Assembly (NCBI GenBank): GCA_038503065.1
Contig: JBCAMK010000001.1
Coordinates: forward strand, 558,001-622,000
Direction: 5' to 3'
Source: Paragyromitra xinjiangensis
Lineage: Eukaryota; Ascomycota; Pezizomycetes; Pezizales; Discinaceae
Length of the DNA: 64,000 bases
The notes beneath the pieces were generated by a model. That model worked only from the letters and a program-made list of their open reading frames with translations. It was not told the DNA's origin and searched no databases. Both the position numbers and the translations under genes were made by a program. Shown here piece by piece: positions 23,975 to 35,839 of the stretch (position 1 is its first letter; each line of letters starts with the position of its first letter).

Positions 23975-24902
23975 GAAGGTCAAACCGCGGGCTGATCAGA
24001 TGTAGATGTCGTGTAATGTTTGATGATTAGTTTTTGTGTTTTGGAATTTCTTTCTTTCTGTTTGATGATTGATTTTTGAAGGTTAGGTCAAGGGTTATGC
24101 AAGTATTTATTTATCTAGGTATTACTATGTACTACGGGCCTTGGGCCATACTGCGCCACAGATCTCATCGTTTATCCCTACACCCGTAGTGTCAGCCAAG
24201 CAATCAAACTCAACTCTCGTTCTATTGGTTTGATTATCATGAGTGATACGTCATGAGCGAGTGATACTTTATGATTTATTTTGTGGCATACGCGAGTGAT
24301 AGTCCATGTACTTGCTGTTCTATGTTTTCTTTTTCGTTTTAATCTAAGACCTTACAGCTATGGCACTCGCCTATAATGTAAAGAGACGGATCGTCCAACC
24401 TTAAGTATAGTTAGACAGTAGGCGGCAAAGTTACTGCATAGAGGCATATAATCGCTACGTGAATGGTGTTCATATTGCTGATCAGCTCTGCTGCTATTAT
24501 GAGACCCATACGATCCCCAGGCGAACCTGGAACCCTATTTTCTCGGGTACTTGATACAGCACTCGTCAACTCATGTTTTATAAAATTTTACTCAAGTTAA
24601 AGTACCTATAAATCATAAAGAATTTGAAATGCAGGTTGCATGGTAATTTATTATGGGGTGGAAAGCTAGCTCTGAACTTACGCAAGAGCAGCGTAAAAAG
24701 CAGCAAGCAGCAGCCACTTCCTAAAAGGCTCAACTACATTACAGAACGAACGCCCGAGACGATGATGAAGAACATAACCGCTAGTAGAAACGAGACCGAG
24801 ACCGAGCCCAAGACCGAGAATAGCAACAACGGAAGCAACAACGAAGAGAAAAGCTCCCTAGTACCTGTACTACTCTACCAACTGATCTCCCCTGCTCCGC
24901 TC
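23975..24902. other. convergent intergenic stretch with a motif cluster
   Basis: This lies between two convergently transcribed genes and must hold both 3' ends. It contains three CGAGTGATANNNCATG-type motifs within 70 bp (24241-24308). No gene was found. Confidence 0.55.
24241..24308 (+). repeat. cluster of three CGAGTGATANNNCATGA motifs
   Basis: GAGTGATACGTCATGA (24241), CGAGTGATACTTTATGA (24258) and CGAGTGATAGTCCATG (24293) follow one another in the same orientation. The same motif recurs singly elsewhere in the window. Confidence 0.7.
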
Positions 24903-26596
24903 TCACCACACTACTCCACCCTCTGCACCCTGCTCCTTCTCCTCCTCCATAAGTAGCTCAAAATTCTCTACCCAATCCTCACGTGTATGTCCGTCACCCT
25001 TCCCACTCGCAACCGTGCTATCACTTTCCCTCGCCACCTCTTCAGCGTTCAGATGAGTCTCAAACAAACGAACTAGCACATCCCACAATCTTGCTCTCAC
25101 GTAGGCCGCTAGTTGCGGCTCCAGCGCAGTTGTCTCTGGCCACCACGGGAAATATAGTTTCGCATGTGAGCCGCGAAGCAGGAATTTACGATTCGCAGCG
25201 GCGGTATAGGCTGCAAAGAAATTCCAGCAACACACACACGAGAGCTTACTAACAGCGATGTAAGCGAATGGACGGGCGGTGGTGCTGGATCTAGTGTGGT
25301 GTTGGTGGTGACGGTGATGGTGGAAGAGGACGGTGAGCTCTGCGTGGACAGGGATGGAGAGTGGCCAGGAGGGTAAAGCAGCGACCTGGGAGAGTTGGTC
25401 GGCGAGGATGGCCTCATCGCCTGCAAAGCTGGTGGAGGAGAAAGCTCTGGTGATGATACGTGTAGTGGTGGTGGAGGAGGGGGGGGACGCGAGGGTATGA
25501 GAGATAGGGTCAAGAAGGTTGATGGAGAGGGCGCAGGAGAGTATATGTCGGAGACGCGGTGAGTAGGCGAGCCTGATGAGCCCTTGGATGTGGGTAGTCA
25601 GGGTGATCATTTTCGTAATCGCTCTCGGTAGATCAAACCTGCTGAGGGTTTTGTCGGCTATTGAGCTTAGTAGCTGGATCATGGGAGCGGTCGCTAAGGG
25701 GACTAACCTTTCACATTGGGTTCGTTGGCCCATCCCGCCATTATGAGTCGCATGCGGGGCTCGAGTTCCTCCTTATCCTGCTGTTCGTAGAAGCTGACTA
25801 GCAGATCTGAATACTCGGCTAATTTCTTCCAGTCCAGTCTATTTTCCCCGAGACCCAATGGCTCTTTTGCCGCGATACCTAGCACGGTTTTCCGAATAAA
25901 AACCAGCCCGAACACGATCTTTTCCAGCTGCCGATTCGCGTCCAGATTGCGACCGTTCTTGGTGTAAAAGTTGTAGAAGGCGGGGAAACTTTCCAAGTAC
26001 TTCTTGACGCGGCGCTTCGTCTTCTTGAAGCAGAAGCGGTGTATGTCTATCGCTAGAGTATCCTTAAGGGCCCACATATCGGCGACCCAGGGGTGTTCAG
26101 CGCTGGCTTTGCCAAACCCCTTCTCCGCACTCTGTGGTGAGTTGTCGTCGGCGAAGGTGTCTGCTAGGTTGTTCTCGACACGAATCTTCCTCTGAAGCTG
26201 TGAAATAGCTTGGAGTTGTGTCCAGATGTTATGGAGATGTGTGGCAACGATCTTGGGGGGCCTTGTACCGTTTTGTGCGACACAAATTTCGATGACGGAG
26301 GGGGACGCGGAGAACGTGACCGAGAGCGCGAGACAGATATGGGGGTCGAAGATGCAAATAGCGACCAGGGAGTCCAACACAGACCGTGATTTCCTGGAGC
26401 CAGAGGCGCCTGAAGGTGGGGCATAGAGCTCTGAGAGCAGGTTGCGGTCAGCATCGAGAGTTCGACGAGGGGAGTCGTCGGCAATGCCTCGTTTAATGGC
26501 AGTTTTATCGAGAAAATGAAGGAATGTAGCGATATCAATATCAGTAGGAGCGTCAGTCGGAGGGGAGTCGGAGGAAGAGACCGGTGGACCAGGCAT
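24903..26596 (-). CDS. OTT_1508-like deaminase family protein
   Basis: Predicted zinc-dependent deaminase-fold protein of the OTT_1508-like group, a family known in fungi and a few intracellular bacteria; the substrate is unknown. Two exons (26596-25708 and 25657-24903) join in phase across a 50-nt intron (GTTAGT donor, CAATAG acceptor), giving 547 residues. The N-terminal half is helical and has no recognised domain. In the C-terminal half, VHAELTVLFH supplies the HAE motif and YIAVSKLSCVCCWNFF supplies the CxxC zinc ligands, in the expected order. Between them lies a His-rich stretch (HHHRHHQHHT), probably a low-complexity insert. A decayed relative lies at 18450-18905. Family assignment rests on these two motifs and their context, not on a database search. 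Confidence 0.78.
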
Positions 26597-28397
26597 TACG
26601 TTGACGGGCAGGCATGGATGGAGAGGGGTGAGAGTGAGGGCAATGGAAGTGGTGAGGTAGAGTGAGGGTGGTGATGGTGGGGTGCGAGTTCCGCTAAGAT
26701 ATCATTACCACGGAGGAAAGCCCTAAGCCCTAAGCCCTATATAACTTAAATAATAAAGGCACCAAATAACAAACTCCTCTGTATGTTGTGGCTCAACTCA
26801 GAGGTAACTAAAATCTGATCAACAAGAGACGCAGAACCCGCCAGCTTGAGACTCCAGTAGTATCACCACGAATACCCGTTCCAGACAGCAGAATATTAAA
26901 AAATATTCAGTTTGGCGAACTGAAGGATAGGATATTTGCCTAAACATTGGAAAAAACTCCTCTAAGTAAAATAGGAAACACGCTTCTCTGGTTGATCCTA
27001 TAGGAATTCCACGCCTGATAAACTATCCATTCAACCGCCACCTGTTTTCCGTAACTAAATATCCTGATTCTTTCTCGACAGCATCTCCCAAGTGATTGGT
27101 ATTGGCACGACTGGTATATCTCCTCGATACTGCCCCACAAGGCCTCGACCCTATCTGGAAATCAAGCTCTGGTGCCCCGGCCGAAATTTATCCTTCAGGC
27201 GAGCATACCACCTGAAGCTCGCACTTGAGTTTACTCACTATAATCTTAATACATGTTGACATTTGACAGAGATATTCTTGTACTCAGAAATAAATGAAAT
27301 TGCGATTAAAATAAATAAAGTTCCTGAACAGAACGTCCATGACTTCTCTCCTGGGATATTTATGCTTACTTAGTTTGCACTATGCATGGTGGCCCTAGAA
27401 GAAGTATCGATCTGCAAGCCCTAACCCATACATGGAAGTCTCTCGGTCTGCTTCATTGGCGATTAAAGAATAGAGTATATGCATACAAGAAAACTATTAC
27501 CATAATCTATTCTAACACAACTTCCCATGATGGTGAATTACATGTATGATGGTCTAGGTAGGGTAACTGCCTAGTGGCGAACCTGCTCTTCAACCAGTTA
27601 TGGTAGGGTAACAGAACCTTCAGGGTTACCCTACAAGACAGGGTAACTGCTCTCTAATAACCTTAATAGTGCACTGGCTAAACAATAGTTAGCTCAAGAC
27701 AAGTAACGTCTATGAAGACCTGTTGTACCTGCTTAGCGCCCTCGTCGTAGTCGTCAGATATATACTGCATGTGCACCCCGGAAGCCTCCCGCTTCTTTAA
27801 AAAAATACTCGAGATCTGCACCTATTTCATGCATCTGACTATTTATTTGCTTTCCTTTGCCCTGGCGGGGCGTACTGGATGAACTACCGTATTAGCTCGA
27901 GAGAGTGGACTTAACGCTAAGACGTTGGAATTGCCTATAGAGGTAAGGCTCTAATAAATTTCCGCTCAGCTTTGACCCCCTTAGCTGGCGCCTTACTTGC
28001 CGAGACAATTCCAACGTCTTAGCGTCAAGCCCACTCTCTCGAGTTTCTGCGGTAAGAACTGTAGATTTGTATCGAGCAAGTTTAAACATTATAAGTTACG
28101 ACCATGCGACCCAACGCAAAAATTATGGCTGAACAAAGAAGGGGTAAATAGCCAGCTATACGAGCTATCGTGGCTCCAAATTTGCGGGCGAGAATCATCG
28201 CGGTAAAGTATGGGGAGCTGGGTCGAGTGATGCTACATGTCCCGTCGCTTGAAAATCCCAGGACGTATCAGAGGATGAATTTGGACTATGAATACAAAGG
28301 TTTTGGCGTGCACGTTTTCTCTATTTCGGGGACCGTTGATATATTGCATGATTTATTCAGGAGTGATATGCGATAGTTTGTAAATATATTGATGGGA
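26597..28397. other. intergenic with a hairpin element
   Basis: It holds the deaminase promoter, a tandem AAGCCCT triplet at 26718-26738, a cluster of AGGGTAAC repeats in both orientations near 27556-27650, the hairpin element at 27896-28043 and one CGAGTGATGCTACATG motif at 28224-28239. No gene was supported. Confidence 0.55.
27896..28043. repeat. hairpin (MITE-like) element, 148 bp
   Basis: The left arm starts CTCGAGAGAGTGGACTTAAC and continues to GTTGGAATTG. The reverse complement of the right end is CTCGAGAGAGTGGGCTTGAC and continues identically. The 38-bp arms differ at two positions, both A/G transitions. The interior is about 70 bp and non-coding. Confidence 0.75.
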
Positions 28398-28889
28398 TTA
28401 TTTGTAGAAATGTATCTTACAAGAGTGAGAGGGATGAGTTGTATATCTGGGAGATTTGTTTTTAATCCGTGGTCTTCTTCGTATATCGCCCGTTTCCTTC
28501 CATTTCCCATAGGATACAGCAGGCTCAAAGCGACCCATATGACTGTCAAGTCGCCGTCTTTCATATATCAATTCAATGCCCCACTCGACATCTGGAATCA
28601 TAATATTCATGCAACCGGAGTCTTTCCCGTCTTTTTTTCCATACTCTGGTGCAGGATATATATTACCTTCTATTACCGCGTTTAGCATGTAGTAGAATTC
28701 AAAGCGAAAAGTAGCCTCTTTAGGCAAGCTCTTCGCTCCCGGGCCGGGCGACACTAAACTAGGTAGAGCGAAATCTGCTGATACATAGCTGGATTGGTCG
28801 GAGGCTTGATATCTGGCTTGCTCAGACTTGTTCGCTGGCTCGTTTAGAGAATTCGATGTGCCACTTGATAGAAGCTTCCTATAAAGCAC
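28398..28889 (-). pseudogene. Crinkler-type (CRN) nuclease-domain remnant
   Basis: The frame contains the hallmark order of the REase-like nuclease domain found at the C-terminus of fungal Crinkler-type effectors: EATFRFEFYYML, PAPEYG, IMIPDVEWGIELIYERRRL, HMGRF and YGKWKETGDIRR. The core block that normally follows (a hydrophobic strand with a DFR-like motif) is missing. Downstream there are stops in all frames. The upstream part is Ser-rich and lacks a recognisable N-terminal Crinkler domain. It is therefore probably a broken gene, or a heavily diverged one with unseen exons. Confidence 0.6.
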
Positions 28890-29334
28890 CGATCAGCAAA
28901 ATCCATTGACTGTAAGATGGGTGGGTTGGGGACTGTGGTTTTAGGAGAGACAAAGGATGGCAACTAGGGGGTGGTCGGCTGATAAAACAGTGAAGTTCTT
29001 AGGGCTAGGGCTCGCTGGTAGGAACGTAGGTACGCAGGCTAGTAAGTAGGCAGGCAGGCAGGCAAGCTGGCAGTCATCTATAGCTAGTCCAAAGAGTATG
29101 GGCACGGTAGAGTGCAGAAGGGAAGGCCGAAGGATATGGAGACGCACTAGGGCGAAATATTGGGCGGAAGTATGGGCATATGGTCGTGGGGAAACTTTTG
29201 TGGGCGCATGTGGGCATGGTAGGATTTATTGCCGCGTCCAGACGCTTGTCCATGCGCGTGGGCGTAATACCATTCTTGCTGATGCAGCTATCCACTGCGT
29301 TGTCCTATACATAATCGATTTCCCCAGTAGCTCG

Positions 29335-29644
29335 CTATTCACCCAAGTCTTGGCTGGAACCCATTGATAAACCCTGTAGGAATTCCCATAGTTCTTCCTC
29401 TGCTTTAATAACTTCAAGTCTAGCTGCTATATCGGCTTCTCCGTCGATTTCTTCGTACAAGGCGGAAGGGGCACTTACCTAGGATCACTTTAATTAGAGC
29501 ATAGTCTTTCCACTCTACGGCACCTTCATTCTCGCAGAGGCCAATAACTCCATATTTCACTTTTTCCAGATGTTGCTTTATTGCACTAACGCGATTGAAA
29601 GTGGACTGCTCCACTCTAAGACAACGATTCAACTTAAGTTGCAT
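29335..29644 (-). CDS. small helical protein or remnant
   Basis: Two frames join exactly in phase across a 52-nt intron (29478-29427; donor GTAAGT, acceptor GATATAG). The product has 85 residues, rich in charged helical segments: RVSAIKQHLEKVKYGVIGLC, NEGAVEWKDYALIKVILAAR and KAEEELWEFLQGLSMG. The frame is open a little upstream of the chosen Met, so an earlier exon may exist. It resembles the helical N-terminal domains seen on fungal incompatibility and STAND-type proteins, but no family is firmly recognised. It sits between the Crinkler-like remnant and the HET gene. Confidence 0.4.
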
Positions 29645-31083
29645 TCCCCCGAAAATCTTGGCTGCATCTCAAGCGGTAGGTAATTCTTTTTCTGCATCAC
29701 GTTCAACCTAAACACTGGGTTCTAACCATTTAGATGCTAGATATTTCCTGCTGTCTCAGCCCAGACTAGCTCATCATGACCGATCGCGAGCTTCCCGGTA
29801 TTTTACCATAAGTCACCTAAAAAGGTTTTAGCTTGCAGAAAAATCTCGATGATTTGCGATCCTACCGAAGTGTGGAAAATTGCCCTACGTTTATTCATCT
29901 CTAGAAGGTGAGCAAGGCCGGTGGCCAGTGTTTGCGGGCAAACTCAAAGTGGGTGTGAAATCCCTATACATCAATTTATAGTGCACATGACGTGGCGATA
30001 TCGAGAGTATCGCAAATCCTTGCCGAAGTGCTTTTCAGTCTGAAGTTTCGGCTTGCATAGGACGCGTAACTGCGACAACACGCGCAGCAATAAGATGGGG
30101 CCCCTGGATAATTGGCAAATTATTATTCTATCCACATCTAAGAATGTTTTTCTATTCCCAGACGATCAAATTTCAAATTCTCATCGGTTGGGTTTTTTTA
30201 TCTCCAAAAAATCACTCCCAAGAAGTGTTAAAAGAAAGTAGTTATTTCCGAGAATGGGTCTGGGTCCAGGCTGTATCAAATGTCTTGGTTGGGACTAGGA
30301 ATTCTCTAACTAGGTTTCTTATCACTCTCAGCCTCGGGTTGAGTGGGGGTTTCTGTTTGAATCTATGCATTATGCAAGCCTCTTCTCTTTTGGCAAAGCG
30401 TGGGGAAGTCTTTGAGGCTCGATCGCCTGGAAATCAGACTACTCGGGAATGATTGTACCCTGCCGAAGCTATGTCGTCGACGCTCAGCTAACTGGTTACA
30501 GGCGCGGTGCCATAGAAAATGATCGTTTACGAATTGGTTAGAAGGTGGGTGTCTCACTCCGAAAGCCGGGCGGGGGATCTTCCTCATTTCTGGCGATTGC
30601 TCTATATATCCCCCATGCCCATATTCATGCCAGCTGCAGGCACTCGTGTGGCAAAGCTACCAACTTTTCGGGGTGCCAGATGGCGATCCGTGCAGTGGGG
30701 CTGTGTATTGCTTACGTTTTGATTTCTCAAAACTATATCTAGAACTTCTAGGAATTACGCAAGTAAATCTAGGGACTCCTCGGATGAATGTTGGCAGCAT
30801 CGAAGCACCAGTGTATAGGATAGATATTTTCTCTCACACTTTGTTCTTCGGTGTCTAATCCAGTTTCTAGAAGGCCAGCGAATTTCGAATCAACAATCCA
30901 TTCACCTTATCAACCTACCTCCTCCCTTGGAGGCTCTAGTTTAAGGAGAAAATCTACCAGCCTAATACTGTTCTCATTACGCACCCTCAGGAAAGAAACC
31001 CTGGTTTAATGTATAGTATCCCCCCCAATTATTACGGCCTGAAAGAAAATACTAATTCAGACAGTTTTTCAACAGCTGCGTGA
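29645..31083. other. intergenic, possible gene debris
   Basis: No intact gene. A plus-strand frame at 30646-30858 (GVPDGDPCSGAVYCLRFDF) looks somewhat protein-like, but no partner exons or family were found. A splice-acceptor-like TTTTTCAACAG just before 31084 leaves open an upstream exon for the HET gene. Confidence 0.4.
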
Positions 31084-33778
31084 ATGCTCAAACATGAAGC
31101 TATTCAGGAAACAATCGCAAGAGCGATAGCAAAAGGTTTCCAACATAAACGACGCAAGGCCCCCTTCAGCTCCGCCAACGATATTAAGTTTACAAAATTG
31201 GGGGTTAAGCCACGATGGCTAATCATTTTAAACCACCTCACAAATCCCGACCCGGTTGAAAAGAAGAAGTTATATGAGGTCCTTTCGATTTCGCAAATCA
31301 ATTCACTCCGCCTGATAGTGGAGTGGCTTGAAGCTCAGTACAACAATCCTATCTTGCCAGGTTGTGCTTGGGAAATGCTCGACAAATCAACTCCCGATGA
31401 CAGATATGAGTCGTACAAAACTCAACAATTCACCGAAGCAGAAAACTACAAGTACGATGCACTCCTTTTCAAACTATTCATAATGGAGATTGGGTCAATG
31501 AGTATATTCCACGATCTTCAGTTACTACGCCGTCAGGCCGCGGAGTCTGCAGCTTGCCAAAAGCTCAGCTTTTTGTACGTTGTCTCAAATAGCGAATCCT
31601 CTAAGCGTGCGAATATGTTCGGAGACCAAATAGCCTCTGCAATAAAGGACTGCGAATGGTTTAACAACCAAGACATGAGGATTCGATTCCAAGCTGCCCC
31701 AATGATTTCATTCGCCGAAGAAATGCCCCCAGATCTATCTTCTCAACCATTTCAAGTTTCTCTAGAAGACAAGTAAGTTTTGTATTTGTATGGTATATTC
31801 AGCATTAGAAGAGGGGTACTAAAGCTTAAGGTAGTATAGACCCTCACTTCCCGGATACGATTCCTCACTCCCAAATCAACCCAAGTCGTTCGGGGGGTGG
31901 GAAGAGCTCCCATACCACGATACGTCCCCACAAAGTGGTTACCCCGAATACCCCGTCAAGAGGTGGGAGGAGCTTGCACACCATGACACCCTACAAGGCG
32001 ATTACCCCGAATACCCGGTCGAGAGCCCGTACAATGCTGCCTCGCCTAGAACCCCCGGCTCAACCGACCCGTGCGCATGGCTAAGCCCCCAAGAGAAACA
32101 GAGTGTTCCACACTACATGGAATCGGCAAGCATCTGCACACCTATTTTCGGGGGCCAGCTTACCGCCACAATCGAACCATGTGCATGGCTGAGCCCTGAA
32201 GAGAAGAAGGGACTTCCACGCTACCTATGGGATACCGTTAATGATCGTACTATAGATACAACAAAGTCCGATTCCACGCCGCAGTACGCCGTTATTAGCC
32301 ACACATGGGGGCGATGGAGAAAGGGGAAAAAAGGGGAAGGCGTTAGAATTCCTGGTGTTAACTGGGTAGTTCCAGAGAACAGTCGTTTTAATGTTCTGGA
32401 ACTTCCACGCATGTTAAAACGACTTAGTGCGCGGCGGCTTGGCAAAATCCAATACATATGGCTAGACCTACTTTGCATACCGCAGGAACAATCTCCAATA
32501 ATGCAGGAAGAGGTTGCGAAGCAGGCAGCAGTCTTTTCTTCCGCAAGTCGAGCGGTCATTTGGTTAAACGATATTAGGTCTTGGGATGGGTTACAAGATA
32601 CCCTTCGCTGGCTTGCTCTTGATTTCCTACTACATTGCAGTGATGATCCTGGAATAGGCTTCAAGGATATGAGGGATCGTTTGGGTCAAAAACCCAGTAC
32701 TGGTTTTCACCCACCCCCCTCTTGGCTCACATCGCTTTGGACACTGCAGGAGGCTTGTCTACGGCCTGATATGTGGCTAGCGAATGAACGATGGGAAATC
32801 CTAACCATTGATGGCCGAACTCCTGTGAGTCTGGATTGTATGGCAGCTCTCACATTCGCATCTGGGCGCATGTGCAAATGTGGGGAAGGTACTGGGCACC
32901 TTGCCAAACAACTCCGTGAGACCCTTGAGGGTGCCAGTATGCACGGGATCTGGAAGCTTGACCAAGCTTCCATTCTTCAACTTGCAAACGGCCGCTATGT
33001 CCGTAACAACCGTGCGGAGGCCATCATGTCTATTCTAGGCGCCACCGAATGGCACAAGAAAAAGACTAGGAAGGGATCAAATCTAAAGGATGATCTCCTC
33101 TTTGATTCCTTCGCGTTTGAATTTGTGCAGGAGGTACGGCAAAAGTTTGGGGGCTTATTTTTCGTTACACACACCTCCAAATCCGAATTCCATAACATCC
33201 AAACGATAAATCCGCAGCCAGTTGGCACATTATTACCGTTCAGCAGGATCAAACCCATGAAAGCGGGGAACGGAGAATGGGAGTACATCCCCATAGAACA
33301 GGACCGAAAATACTGCCATTCCACCGCAACAACTCCACGCCGCGATGACCCAACCATCAAAACTTGGAAGTTAAACTCCAACGGAACCGTGGAGATAATT
33401 GATGCTACTATCGTTTATTCGACCTTCCAGCAGAATGGGTATATATCCAACCCTAAATCCGATATCACAGCAACAATATACTGCTCAGCCGATCACCATC
33501 AAGACAATCAAGATCCTTCCGGAGTTTCCGGCTATCTTGGCAAGTGGATGACACGTCGATTTCCCCAAATCGAAACACATGCTGTTTTCGTCAGCCACTT
33601 TAATGGACAAAAACTAGATCGTAATGGCCAGTTTATGAAATTGACAGGTGGAGAGGGTATTATTTTGCAGCGAGTCAGCCCAAATTCAAACGTTTGGGGA
33701 AAGATTGGCGACTTTGTAGTGGACAATATCGATAAACGTCAGATAACTACTTACACTGTAAGATGGGTTGTGTACTGA
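31084..33778 (+). CDS. HET-domain protein with N-terminal extension and tandem repeat linker
   Basis: HET domains occur in fungal proteins that trigger heterokaryon-incompatibility cell death. Exons 31084-31772 and 31840-33778 join in phase (67-nt intron, donor GTAAGT, branch-like TACTAA) giving 875 residues. Residues 1-230 form a separate region with no recognised family. The linker carries two in-frame copies of a 22-residue unit, RWEELxxHDTxxxxxYPEYPV (about 247-291). It then has two copies of PCAWLSPxEKxxxPxY (about 305-350). The HET domain follows: YAVISHTWGRW, then IWLDLLCIPQEQ and AVIWLNDI, with LWTLQEACLRPDMW further on. The C-terminal 300 residues are unassigned. A HET domain at the C-terminal side of a long extension is unusual. 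The start at 31084 follows an in-frame stop, unless an upstream exon exists. Confidence 0.85.
31889..32020 (+). repeat. two tandem 66-bp units inside the HET gene
   Basis: Unit 1 begins GGTGGGAAGAGCTCCCATAC and unit 2 begins AGGTGGGAGGAGCTTGCACA. Each contains ACCCCGAATACCC near its end. The period is 66 bp (22 codons), which keeps the reading frame. Confidence 0.75.
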
Positions 33779-34096
33779 ATTCTGTCTATGACAGACCGAG
33801 TTGAGGTGACTGGTTGTCAGCGTCTCTGTAAGGAAATTGGGTTATTTGCCAGAATGCTATTATCTATGAGGGGGAATATAGTGACGATAGCCACGAATAT
33901 TAGTTTTTTATTCCTTATTATTTGTTTACTAGTTTGCTTTTTTATTTCTTGGTATTTTTCTAGGTGGGGGCTTAACACAAGATCGTTGTTAGAAGCACCA
34001 GAGTAGTCTCGCCACCAGACCTAAAATGTCAGGCACATGAGTGCAAAGTTCGATTCTGCCGGTAAAAATAATGACTGGGGAAAATAGTATTACTGA

Positions 34097-34114
34097 TAAC
34101 CCTAACCCTAACCC
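34097..34114 (+). repeat. telomere-like (TAACCC)3
   Basis: Three perfect TAACCC units, the complement of the common fungal telomere repeat TTAGGG, followed by a degenerate fourth (TGAACC). Confidence 0.7.
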
Positions 34115-35315
34115 TGAACCACCGTTAACAACCAGTGGATCGTTCTTATCCTGTGCCCGGGCATTTCGCTTTCCTGGGTATTTCGCTCACAAATATGCAC
34201 CCACAGACCCTAAGATACGCAGTATAGAATTTATGGTTTCCCTGCCTAAGAGATAGTGGATGATGTCGGGTTGATCATTGGGTCGCAACGCGCGAAACTC
34301 ATATCATGCTGGTATATATTTGAGAACGAAACACCCAAGAAAACGAAATGCCCAGGCACAAGATAGTAACACAGCAGGAAAAAGAGCCGACCATTCAGAG
34401 TCTTGCTCTCTGCGTAAGATGAGAGATGAAGGCAAAGGCAGCGATGTCATGGATGACGGAGGGTAGTTTTGCCAAGCCCTACCCCTGCCCACGGTTAGGC
34501 AGCACATACCTACATGTACTTAATACGGTACTTGCTTGATTGCTTGATACTAAGTGCTAAATCTTCTTGCCACTGAGCCTCGATCATGAAATATCACTCT
34601 TCTCTCTATAGGAGCGTATTCTTGACATAAGAATATCAAGGTCCGCTCCCAATCATATTCCTATATCGAGAATCCACTGTACAAGATACCCTAGAATTGA
34701 ACTAAAATGCTGAGAGAAGTGAGACATGGGGCGATATGGGAACGCTGAGAGATATGAGAACGCCGAGAGCAATGTGAACGCTGAGGGCCTAAGCTATGAA
34801 CGTAAGTTTCCTCTCAGAACACACAGAATTATGCTGACCTTGATAGAAATGGACTTTACCGAACCCATACCTACTGAATTGGCTAAAAAAATGGGGACCC
34901 ATGCGAGCAGTAACTATGGAGATATCTGTATGTAGCATTTAAAGTCCAGCGAAATTGTAGAACCTTTTTTGGGCAGAAAATTTCAGATGGTGAGAGAGGC
35001 TCATGTGGATCATGAGGTTGAGGTCTGCGAGTGGTTGAAATGTCATGTCTTCGGCCCGGGCCCTTGGGTGAGACCATGCTGCTTGAGCGTATTCCTACCC
35101 ACCACTAGGCACCAGACTAGTTTACCCGGCCTTCTCGCGATAAGGTATACTAGCATAGGGTGCGGTTCCCCAGCTTTTGACGCAAACGCTCCATCTCCAA
35201 TACATTATCCTTTAAAGACTAACGAGCACAGAGCTAGAGAGTACTCCCCTATCAGAACGAAAGGACAAAGCTTTACTCATAGAAAAAAAATACCGACTAA
35301 CACTTTACCGACACA

Positions 35316-35495
35316 ATGGCGCAGCAACAGGACTTTGGCCAACAGCCAAATTTTCATAACTTAATCCAGAGTTTGAATACGGTGGTAAACGAAGCGACAC
35401 TCATACCTAACATTCCTTTAGTTGGACAGGCGGGCCGAGTTATTCAGTTGCTTGAGCGGATAGAAGCGAGACTCGCGACAATCGAAGCTAAGTAG
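35316..35495 (+). CDS. 59-aa ORF, probably the truncated start of a fungal family
   Basis: A clean ATG-to-stop frame encodes MAQQQDFGQQPNFHNLIQSL at its start and IPNIPLVGQAGRVIQLLERI and EARLATIEAK at its end. The IPNIP motif followed by a QxxxIxxLL coiled-coil start is familiar from the N-termini of larger uncharacterised filamentous-fungal proteins. The usual remainder is absent, so it is likely a truncated gene or the first exon of a longer one. A CA-rich leader precedes it. Confidence 0.45.
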   Translation: MAQQQDFGQQPNFHNLIQSLNTVVNEATLIPNIPLVGQAGRVIQLLERIEARLATIEAK

Positions 35496-35839
35496 GCAGC
35501 TCTTCCAATAGGCCAAGTCATATACCAGCTCTCCCGGGCAAAAACGGGCTAGGCTAGGCTAGGCTCCCGTATTTTTTTGCCCGGGCTATGATTTTTTTAC
35601 ATAGGCCTACCAATTTAGACTTACAGGATTAGCCAAACCCCTACGTGACAGTTTAAACCCTCGCTTTCCGCACTGATTTCTGACCTCGTCCTCAACCCCG
35701 TACTAGGGTGCCTACAGTCTAACAAATTACAGCCACAGGGGAGCCGCCACACCTATTTTCCGTTTGGCCCCCAGATAAGCTATATATATCGAGCGCTATT
35801 ACACGAATCCTCTAGTAGTTGAGGTATCGCCACTCAAGG

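Noticed and set aside
34030..34070. B-box-like AGTTCGATTCT suggesting a tRNA
   Set aside because: No matching acceptor stem, D arm or anticodon arm could be built upstream.
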